A stretch of 64,000 bases of DNA from Aphidius gifuensis (taxonomy: Eukaryota > Arthropoda > Insecta > Hymenoptera > Braconidae), in NCBI RefSeq assembly GCF_014905175.1, contig NW_025220583.1, positions 58,501 to 122,500 on the forward strand, written 5' to 3'. The first letter of the stretch is position 1. The number at the start of each line of letters is the position of its first letter. The notes under the pieces were generated by a model, which was not told the DNA's origin, ran no database searches, and saw only the letters and a program-made list of their open reading frames with translations. Positions 55,951 to 64,000 of this stretch are shown here, one piece after another. Both the position numbers and the translations under genes were made by a program.

Positions 55951-57328
55951 TTGATCACAATGGGCACTACTGATAACAGAAGATCACCCATCCAACCAGA
56001 AAATCACAGTCTATCACAAACATCACAAAGTTATCAATCAACAAACCAAACGTATTATGAAGCTGCTGAAAGATCATTGTTTCCCACCAAGGAGCAAGCT
56101 ATTATCATTGAAGCAATCGATGGTCACACGGTCAAAGAGTATACAATTGCTGTTGGTAATATTATTCAGCCAAAAAATGTAATATTTGTATCAAGAATAA
56201 GTAATAACCGTATATGCATGTATTTAAAAGACAAAAGATTGGTGGAACAACTCAGTGAACAGGATACTGAAATTATGATTGGGACAAGTAAACTCCGTAT
56301 ACGTCCTTTAATATCCAAATCAAAAAGAATTATTCTTTCTAACGTGTGTCCAATTATTCCTCATTCTATCATTGAAAAAAAATTAAAAGAACATAATATA
56401 ACACCAGAATCAAAAGTCACATTTGTTAAAGCTGGAATAAATGTTTTTCAATATGAACACGTTCAAAGTTTTAGACGACAAGTTTATATCAACTCAGAGG
56501 ATATTGAAAAATTGCCCGACAGTTTCAAAGTTAATTTTGATAATACAGACTATTGGATATACGCGTCTTCAGGTCTCATATCATGTTTTATTTGTAAAGA
56601 GACGGGTCATTTGGCCAAACACTGTGAAAACGTAAATAAAGAAAATTTTGACGATGTATGTGTGTTAAATGACACAGTTGTAAATGTGAATACAATAACA
56701 CAACAAAACTCGTCCCCTACTCAAGTAAACACAGAAAATAAAAATATTGAAAATAACAACAACTCAAATATTGTCTCTGAAAATATTATAAATTCTGAAA
56801 ATATTTTAAATTCTGAAAATATAAGTGAAATAAAGAAACAAGAAAATACACAGGAACGAGAAAATATACCGACTAAAAGACCAAGGTCAGACGACAGTCT
56901 TTCTATTTCTTTAAAGTCAAATGATGATGACAAAGATAATCACAATTTTGTATTACCACCTCAACCAAAAAAAAAAAAATAATATTAACAAAAACAAAGT
57001 TCACTCTGATAGTGAATCGTCCATGGAATTAACAACTTTAACGTCATTACAACCAGCAAAAAAGCATGTTGACAGTAGTCAATTAATATATCCTCTGACT
57101 TACGATCTACTCGAGGATTTCTTGCTAAAATCGGTTGGTAATCATAACGTTAAAGAATTATTACAAAACTACTCTCAAGATACTGATGGTGTTATTAAAA
57201 TGTTACGTTTGGTGTATAATTACTTAAATGATCGTGCGTTGAAAGGAAGAATAACCAGAATTGTTAAAAAATTATCTAAAGATTCAACTGAATCATCCAG
57301 TTCTACTTGTTCATCTATAAATCAATAA
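55951..57328 (+). pseudogene. LINE ORF1 (gag-like, CCHC), frameshifted at A13
   Basis: Nucleic-acid-binding protein of the LINE. The likely start is the ATG in ..ITMGTTDNRR, near 55954-55960. An RRM-like region (EAIDGHTVKEYTIAV, FVSRISNNRICMYLKDKRLV) is followed by one clear zinc knuckle CFICKETGHLAKHC (about 56584-56625) and an Asn/Glu-rich linker of repeats like SENI(I/L)NSEN. The frame closes at 56980-56982 just after a run of 13 A (56967-56979), but goes on in the next frame for another 115 residues (MELTTLTSLQPAKK to 57328). A run of 12 A would make one frame of about 460 residues. Confidence 0.8.
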
Positions 57329-57337
57329 TCAAATAAA

Positions 57338-60300
57338 ATGTTGGATAACTATACAAGGTCAACTAATAATTCCAACAACAACAACAGTAATAGTACTAAT
57401 GGCAATAGACTTTTAGACACTATACAATCTTGTGAACTTATTATACACAACACCTCTTCATCAACTCACATCAATACATCTAATGGTTCCTTCTCAAATC
57501 TTGACCTTATTATTTCTAGTCCTGGTATTTCTGATAAAATAGTGGTGGAAACTGATCAAGACTCTTTTGGCTCTGATCATTTTCTTCTACATGTTTCTAT
57601 TAATGTTGATAGACATCTTTATTTTAAAAAAACGTTCAAGTTGACCACGGTAAAAACTAATTTTTCTGAAGTTGAAAAATCTTTAGATGAACAATATTAT
57701 AAGTTCCTTTTGCCAAATTATACTGACTTATTACCCCAAGATAAGTATCAATTTTTTGTTGATATTATTACTGCAGCGGTAATAGATAACACCCCGAAAA
57801 AAAAAATTGTAGCTCCTTCAAAGCACAAAAACCCGGTTATATGGTGGGATGAAGAGTGCAACAAAGTAAAGCGTCTCCGTCTTGCTGCGTTTAAAAAGTG
57901 GCGCTTTACTTTGAATAGCAGAGACCTCATTAATTATAAGCATAGTGCCGCTGTTGCTCTAAAAACTTTTTTTTAAAAAAAAAGAGATGGCTTTAAAAAG
58001 TTTGCCGAAAGTATCAATGGGAGGGAGAATGGTAGCTACATGTGGAAAAGTTTAAAAATTTTAAAAAATAAATGGATTAATTCTGCCCCACTGACCCTCT
58101 GTTAGTTCCCAGCTGTAAAGAGAACAATATGCTTGGATGTGACTTTGATTTTGTTGAGTTTAACTATTCGTTGGACTCGAGGACTACTAAGTCATCTCCA
58201 GGCTTGGATGGAATTGATTACGGTCTGTTAAAAATCTTGCCTACTAAATATAAATTAATTTTAATTGACATATTTAATGATATGTATCGTTCTTCTAACT
58301 TTCCGGATTCATGGATACAACAATACGTTCACTTCATAACTAAGAGTGACGGCAAAAGTGCAAGGCCTATAGCCCTTGCTTCGTGTCTTAGCAAGCTCTT
58401 TGAATCTATGTTAAAAAATAGATTGTTGTGGTGGGTTGAGTCTAATTGTCTATTGCCACAATCTCAATCAGGGTTTCGTAACGGTAGATCGTGTGCGGAT
58501 AATTTGGTTAACTTAACACTCTATATACAACAGGGCTTTGACGAAGGAGTTGAAACATTAGCATCATTTCTTGATGTTAGTGGTGCATTTGACAATGTAA
58601 ATAGTGACATTTTGATTAATAAATTAGCATCCGTAGGATGTCCTACGAATCTCGTAAAATTCATTAAGTTTATGACGTATAAACGTGAATTATATTCCTC
58701 AATGAATAACAATACACCAAGATTAGTTTATAAAGGCGTACCGCAAGGTGGTGTATTATCACCACTACTCTATCTCATTTATGTATCAGATATAAGTAAA
58801 AATCTACCAGCTACTATATGCGTGTCTCAATTTGCTGATGATATAGTAATGTACAATAACAATAAGTCCATTAATAAGAGTACTGGTGTAATGAACAAAG
58901 CGGTAAATACTCTGTATAGTAATCTGAGAGAATTGGGGCTGGATTTGTCACCACAAAAGTCTACTTTACTACACTTTTACAAGAGGAAAAAAAAAAATAG
59001 TAAATAAAGTAGCCTTAAAAATTAATGGTATTTTAATTGAAGCATCTTCTAAAGTTAAATTTTTAGGAATTAATTTTGATCATAAATTGTCATTCCGAGA
59101 CCACATTGAAGTCGTACAAAAAAATGCCTTAAAGCATTAAATTTAGTTAAATTTCTCAGAGGCACTTGGTGGGGGTCTGACCCAGAAACTTTGATTATGA
59201 TATACAAGGCTTTTGTTCGTCCACACGTTGATTACGGTGCCTTTATTTTCTTTCCTCATCAAAAAACAATAATTATAAGAATAGAAAGTATACAGTACTC
59301 GGCGATTCGCCTTGCATTGGGTTATCGTCGTAGTACTCCAACTAACGTGCTTCTAGCTGAGTCTAAACTACCTTTTCTCGTGGAGCGAACAAAATTTTTG
59401 TGTAATAATTATCTGATCAAGGTCTTATCCAACTCCAGCTCTCAGGTTACTCAAACAATAAACAAATTTTGTAATAAAAACAATAAAACCAAAAGATCAA
59501 CAAAAAATAATTGAAAATGTATTATGGAAGTCATCGAGCTTAAAAAAGATCTACTGGTAAATTCAAAATATAATAATCAGCTTGTTAATTATCAAGATCT
59601 GATGGCTGTTCTTCCAGTGAAGACTGAGCTCGGGGCCGAGGCTCAGAAATCAACTCATCCTCAAAGTGTATTTCAGGCTGCAATGGCAGACCAAGGTATT
59701 GATGCTATCCCAATTTTTACAGATGGAAGTAAAGTCTCAGGGGGTGAATCTGTGGGCGTGGGGTGTTACTGTCCTAAATTTAACGTTGAGTTATCTCTGG
59801 GCATCTGCCCTGTTAGCTCTGTCTTCACGGCGGAATGCATAGCCATCTTAGAAGCTCTAAAAATTGTCAATCGTCATCCTAACCACAGCTTTTTTATTAT
59901 CTCAGACTCACTCAGTACCTTAATGTCTTTACAAAATCCTAAAAATAATATTAAGATCAACAAATACGTACTAGAAATTAAAACTGAATATAATAAATGT
60001 GTTAGTAATATGTCAGCCAACCAGTGTGTTAAATTCATTTGGGTCCCAGCCCACAAAGGTATCGAGGGAAATGAAATGGCTGATCAATTAGCCAAACGAG
60101 CTACAAATAGACAACCATGCTCTCAATACAAAGTACCCTTCACAGACTATCGGGAACAGTTTAAAAAAAATGCCACTAGGACCTCAAACCTCTTGCTTAA
60201 ACAAGAGAGTAAAATAAAAGGTAAAACGTATTTTGAACTTTTTTACAATAACCGTAGCAGACCATGGTTCCATGGTAAAAAATACACACGTCACCTTACA

Positions 60301-60588
60301 GTCTGGGTAAACAGAGCCAGAGCTAACCACTATCATCTAGCGTTTTCACTGGCTCGCATAAAAATTGTTAATTCTTCAATGTGTATGTGTGCAACGTCTA
60401 TCGAGGAATTTGACCACGTCCTCTGGCAATGTCCACGATATAATACTCAAAAAAAAATAATGATAAGTAAGGTTTGTAAAATCAAACATTTCTCTCCTTA
60501 TTGCATTACACCAGTACTAGCAACATTAAATGAAAAATCGTTACTTATAATTAACAACTTCCTTCTCCAATGTAAAATAAGTATATAA
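57338..60588 (+). pseudogene. LINE ORF2: endonuclease (partial), reverse transcriptase, RNase H
   Basis: Makes the cDNA by target-primed reverse transcription. The endonuclease is only its C-terminal half (NRLLDTIQSCELIIHN, NLDLIISSPG, SDHFLL at about 57340-57600); the N-terminal half with the first catalytic residues is missing. A frameshift at 57963-57975 leads to RT: SSPGLDGIDYGLLKIL, ARPIALASCLSKLFE, QSGFRNGRSCADNL, GVPQGGVLSPLLYL and the active site QFADDIVMY (FADD at 58831-58842). Frameshifts after RKKKK (about 58990) and near 59130, then TGA at 59512-59514, precede RNase H with TDGS (D at 59722), TAEC, SDSL and NEMADQLAK. The C-terminal motif is MCMCATSIEEFDHVLWQCP. The stop is TAA at 60586-60588. 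Confidence 0.88.
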
Positions 60589-60743
60589 AAGGAAAAAAAA
60601 AAAAAAAAAATTAATGAAAAAACTTAAAAATGTAAACTATGTATATAAATGTAATGTAAATATGTATATTATGTCTAATGTATGGCCAAATAGATCACTA
60701 GGTATGTGATCTCAATAAAGCCTTAATATAATAAAAAAAAAAA
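60589..60743 (+). other. LINE 3' region with stem-loop, AATAAA and A-tail
   Basis: A first A run lies at 60591-60610, then TAGATCACTAGGTATGTGATC forms a GATCAC/GTGATC stem-loop, followed by AATAAA at 60714-60719 and a last A run to 60745. Two A runs suggest an internal one in the 3' region plus the true tail. Confidence 0.7.
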
Positions 60744-60955
60744 AAGTAATATTAATAAATATATGATGACGTTCTTGATAAATGTAGTAACCACACTAAT
60801 TTTTTTTTATTCAAATATTAAGTTATATATGTGTTATTTGTATTCATAAATATAATTATACTTTCGTATAATTAATATTTGTATCAATCAATATGATAAT
60901 ATACTTTTTTATTCAATTCGAATATATAGAACTTATATGAAGAGCTGTAATATGA

Positions 60956-61147
60956 CTTTTGATCTAGGAACGACACAATCCAAATAAATTAATTGCCAAA
61001 AATAAACAAACGTAGCAACCGAACAACAACACGTAACAACGTGTTTTTATGAGAAACAAAATAATAAAACATTAGTTATAAACAAATGCTGAAAATTTTT
61101 GACCAATCACATCACGAATAGATAGCGGTCAAGTGTACTTTTTAGAA
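60956..61147 (+). repeat. Dispersed repeat D, copy 2
   Basis: Partner of 55150-55275, with an extra segment of about 73 bases (from about 61010 to 61083, containing AACACGTAACAACGTGTT, itself a small dyad). One copy has lost or gained this part. Confidence 0.8.
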
Positions 61148-61253
61148 TAGAATATATATTATTTTGTGTTTTTAACTTTTATTATTTATTCAGTAAAAAA
61201 AAAGATTGTATATTATTTTTTAAATTTAAAAATGATTTTTTTTTTTTTTTTAG

Positions 61254-61485
61254 ATTTGGCAAGTCAATGCAGTGCCCAAGAATTAGTGGAAATATTCAAT
61301 GATTTGTTTGCTAGATTTTATAAATTATCATCTGAAAATTGTGTTCAAGAATAAAACTTCTTGGTGATTGTTCTTATTGTGTATCTGGACTTCCAACACT
61401 AAGAAGTGATCATGTACAGTGTTGTGTTGGAATGGGACTTCATATGATTAAAGCCTTTTATCAGGCTGTTAAGATACAAAAATAA
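61254..61485 (+). pseudogene. Class III adenylyl cyclase catalytic-domain exon fragment
   Basis: After a strong acceptor (T-run then TAG, 61251-61253) the exon reads DLASQCSAQELVEIFNDLFA and RFYKLSSENCVQ. Then one frameshift (about 61348-61352) leads to IKLLGDCSYCVSGLPTLRSD and HVQCCVGMGLHMIKAF. This is the C1 catalytic domain of membrane adenylyl cyclases, which make cAMP, with the second metal-binding Asp in LLGD. The preceding part with the first Asp (IVGFT type) would be on another exon and is not found. The exon ends in TAA instead of a donor. Lone, broken exon between transposons. Confidence 0.72.
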
Positions 61486-61659
61486 ATCAATCAATACTAA
61501 TTTTTCTATAAATAAAAATGATCATTCAGTTGCTGAAGCAACTGTGCCTTCCCTGCGGGGGGAATTTTAATTTCTTCTTTAATATATATTAAAATTCGTG
61601 ACTACAAATTTATTTCATTCTCTACCGTTACAATGATTATTGTTACAACTAAAATTTAT
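61486..61659. other. Short gene-free stretch
   Basis: TTGCTGAAGCAACTG (about 61530) is a small dyad. GTTACAATGATTATTGTTACAA is LTR-end-like but no partner was found. Confidence 0.35.
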
Positions 61660-62436
61660 TTAATTTTCATTCATTTTGCTTGTTCCTTCTAATGGGTCAT
61701 CTCTATGTCCAGAATCGCTTTCTTCTAACCTTATAAACTCTCCGTTTTTATTCATTTTGTTGTACTATGATTTTAGCCTGTCAATGTTAAATATTTATTA
61801 CAAAATTGTCGAGTTCGATTGTATTTATTTTATTTACTTTTTTCTCTCGGTTGAATCAGGATTTAACGTTTTAGTTGTTGCTGAAGTCGTCGTTATATTT
61901 TTAATTTTTTTATATTTATTTATTTTCAATTCCTTTAATGCTATCACATCACCCTTTTTTCCCTAGAAATTTTCTGCCTCTTCATTCCATAAATTTAGTT
62001 CAATCTAAAATATATTTCCTTTGGTAAATTTATTATCTTTGTTTAGTTTAATCAAACTTTTTTTCATTTAAATTTTATTTTACTTCATAATCACTGTCGT
62101 CTGCTAATGTTATTGTTCTTTATTTTAATAACCGTCCTGACATTGCATATATAAATTCCACTTTATTTATTGCTATTATGATTGCGATGATATCTAAATA
62201 ATGTCATTATTATTATTGAATAGTTTTTTTTTTTTTTTTTTTTTTTTTCGCTGAAAATATTTTGCCTGCAAATGAATTAATTGGTAGATGTACAATTTCT
62301 TGTATTTTTTTAATCTCGAAATTAATTTTTGGTAATTTTCATTTTCCTTATCGTCATCGAATTTTATATTAGCTTCTACTGGTATGATTATTTCTTTATT
62401 ATTTATTGATGGGTATTGTTCATTAATTTTTCTCAA
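61660..62436 (-). pseudogene. Minus-strand ORF remnants, unidentified
   Basis: Two short minus frames with mixed composition: 62436-62194 (LRKINEQYPSINNKEIIIPV, KFDDDKENENYQKLISRLKK, ending in a poly-Lys run from the T23 tract) and 61755-61660 (MNKNGEFIRLEESDSGHRDD, stop). They could be 5' coding of a retroelement. No motif is strong enough to name one. Confidence 0.25.
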
Positions 62437-62599
62437 TAATCCTCCAGTGATCGTATATATTTTGTTTAAATTGAATATTTAATAATTTATCATGTTATTA
62501 AATTTTTTTTAAATCTCTTTGTTGAAAAATCTTGTTGAAAAATATGATTTTTTCATGATATTTTGCTATACTTTTCTTTTTTGTTTACTCATATTTTTC

Positions 62600-63170
62600 T
62601 AATATTTTCCTATAATTATCGTATTTTTCTTTATATTCAGTGATTTTTCTATATTTTCGTTTATTCGTTTATATATTCTTTATTTTTCTATATTTTTCTT
62701 CATTTTCCATATTCATCTTGTTTAGATTAATTAAGGGACTTAGAAATTTTTTAAGGGGGGGGGGGCATAATTGATATGTTCCCTTATTTATCGTTTTTTT
62801 CTTTATATCCAGTCACTTTTCTATATTTTCCTTTATATTTACCGATTTTTCTTTGATATTTTCCTATATTCTCCTTTATATTTACTGATATTTTTCCATA
62901 TTTATCGTTTCTTTCTTTATATTCAGTCACTTTTCTATATTTTTCTTTATATTTACTGATATTTTCCCATATTTAGCTTTTTTTTCTTTATATTCAGTGA
63001 CTTTTCTATATTTTTCTTCATATTTTCTATATATATTGTATTGGTTAAGATTAAGGGACTTAGAAAATTTTTTTGGGGGGTGTCTACCATGGTTGGGGGG
63101 GGGGAGGGGGGGTCCAGAAGAAAAGCGAAAACAATAGGAAATGAAAATTCCCTAAAAAAAGTTTTAATTT
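62600..63170. repeat. T-rich short-unit array with G-runs
   Basis: Repeated words TATATTTTTCTTTATATT, CTGATATTTTCC and TTATATTCAGTCACTTTTC recur at roughly 60-70 base spacing. AAGGGACTTAGAAA followed by a G run occurs near 62738-62765 and 63052-63112. It is related to 9540-9735, where the same GGGACTTAGAAAATTTTTT, (C/T)ATGGTT and G-run order is seen. The plus-strand frame at 62771-62959 (YIQSLFYIF repeats) is an artefact. Confidence 0.75.
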
Positions 63171-63670
63171 TGAGTTTTATGATTTTTATAATAGCTAAAA
63201 CTTTGATTAATTAGATTAATTTTAAATTTAAAGAGACAAAAATATTTTGTTTAAAAGAATTTTTTTTTTTGCTTTTTTTAAAAAAATCAATAATAATATA
63301 ATAAATAATATTGGTAGTACATAACTTTTTATTATTTTTGTAATGTTAATATAAAAAAGATTAAAATATATATTGTTGACGGCATTATCGACGAAAAACA
63401 TTTGATGATTCAAAAATTTACCGCAATGTTGTGCTATTAGACAGTACAACAATTCTAATGGATACGTTTAAACTTTTTTTTTTAAATTTGTTATTACAAA
63501 CTGTATATATTAATTTTATGATTGAAAAAATAAATTAAAATTTATAACTTACCGTATTTTTTTTATGTTTAAATAATAAATGTTTTTATTTTTTCACAGC
63601 TTGTATTATTCGTTATTTGTTAAATAAAATTAATATAAAGAAAACTTTAATTATTTATTAAACTAGAAAA
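63171..63670. other. Gene-free stretch
   Basis: A+T-rich; nothing supported. Confidence 0.45.
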
Positions 63671-63675
63671 GTTTT

Positions 63676-63884
63676 AGATCTAAATAGATCTATTTAGATC
63701 TACACTGTATAGAAATATTGTCCATCAGATCTATCAAGATCTAATTTGAAACATACAGATCTACGGGCCTGGAAAATTTTTTTAGCTATAGTACAGTCAA
63801 TCAAAAAGATCTAAACCGATAAATACAGATAGTGCTGATTCTAGTGTCAATATAGATCTGCAGCATATATATCAATATAGATCT
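63676..63884. repeat. Cluster of nine AGATCT words
   Basis: AGATCT at 63676, 63686, 63696, 63727, 63737, 63757, 63807, 63854 and 63879. The first three are exactly 10 apart, as are the fourth and fifth. The word is palindromic. The context (A/T)AGATCT(A/G) suggests a decayed 10-base tandem repeat or a site array. Confidence 0.8.
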
Positions 63885-64000
63885 ATAATATTTTTTCCCG
63901 GGTCTTCATAATAATCATTGTTTCATGTAACTTTTCACCCATAGCTTCTAATTTATGTGCTCATTGTTGCACTTTACCAATGTGTTGTTCTATATCGTCT

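Larger units (their letters stand above)
55698..60743 (+). mobile_element. I-type LINE (non-LTR retrotransposon), nearly full length, 15-bp duplication
   Basis: AAGTAATATTAATAA occurs at 55683-55697 and again at 60744-60758, bounding 5.05 kb that starts TAGGAGTCTCGTTTG and ends in an A-rich tail. It contains a 5' leader, ORF1 with a CCHC gag, ORF2 with part of the endonuclease, reverse transcriptase, RNase H and a C-terminal Cys/His motif, and a 3' region with AATAAA (60714-60719). The presence of RNase H and this order fit the I group of LINEs. Frameshifts at A-runs, a stop and a missing endonuclease N-terminus make it inactive. The intact long duplication suggests it is fairly young. Confidence 0.9.

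Noticed and set aside
62771..62959. 62-residue membrane-protein-like frame
   Set aside because: A translation of a T-rich tandem array (YIQSLFYIF repeats); the hydrophobicity is from base composition.
1..64000. An integrated polydnavirus or other viral segment
   Set aside because: No viral gene, segment-end motif or viral gene cluster was recognised; the content is transposons and gene fragments.

Overview
This 64 kb window is very A+T-rich, has few genes, and is crowded with transposable elements in different states of decay. The gene fragments that I recognise (arrestin-domain, HEATR5-like, adenylyl cyclase, RPA1, leucine-rich repeat), the GT-AG introns, and the Helitron, LINE, gypsy, hAT and MITE content point to an insect nuclear genome. 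A hymenopteran, perhaps a parasitoid wasp, is my best guess, but that is inference from style and not proof. No bacterial, organellar or CRISPR feature is seen.

Layout. 1-3500: a decayed Helitron Rep/helicase. 4394-5575: an unrecognised 393-codon reading frame with five in-frame stops and no frameshift. 6085-11690: retroelement remnant, dispersed repeats, and a large inverted repeat with a solo LTR (AATT duplication) in one arm. 13.6-16.2 kb: dispersed repeat B and a TIR-ended element. 16645-17932: a spliced OB-fold (RPA-like) gene whose last exon is out of frame. 19.8-20.6 kb, minus: an arrestin-domain pseudogene. 21.7-29.94 kb: a second Helitron with a textbook 3' end (hairpin plus CTAG), interrupted by a 223-bp tRNA-like insertion with a 5-bp duplication, a 2.6-kb insertion and two hairpin MITEs. 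30.6-32.8 kb: an LRR fragment joined in frame to a gypsy gag-pol fragment, cut by a second tRNA-associated foldback. 33.5 kb: a SWIM-finger exon. 34.4-39.9 kb: degenerate tandem repeats and a ~285-bp satellite-like family. 40.2-42.5 kb, minus: an unknown ORF, a Ulp1/C48-like protease interrupted by a MITE with a TA duplication, and the three-exon C-terminal domain of RPA1. 44.3-46.0 kb, minus: a BED-finger hAT pseudogene. 46.8-49.05 kb: a HEATR5-like fragment and an unidentified duplicated gene fragment. 52121-54100: a non-autonomous LTR retrotransposon on the minus strand with PBS, PPT and two 214-bp LTRs. 55698-60743: an I-type LINE with a 15-bp duplication. 61.25 kb: an adenylyl-cyclase exon. 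62.6-63.9 kb: T-rich arrays with G-runs and a cluster of nine AGATCT sites.

Little here looks like a working host gene. The interest lies in the nesting order: several insertions can be removed on paper at their target duplications to give back an open frame. It also lies in the repeated presence of single-strand-DNA-binding (RPA/OB) genes near rolling-circle transposon genes, and in the number of unrelated host-gene scraps between transposons. All family calls are from reading motifs by eye; no database search was run.
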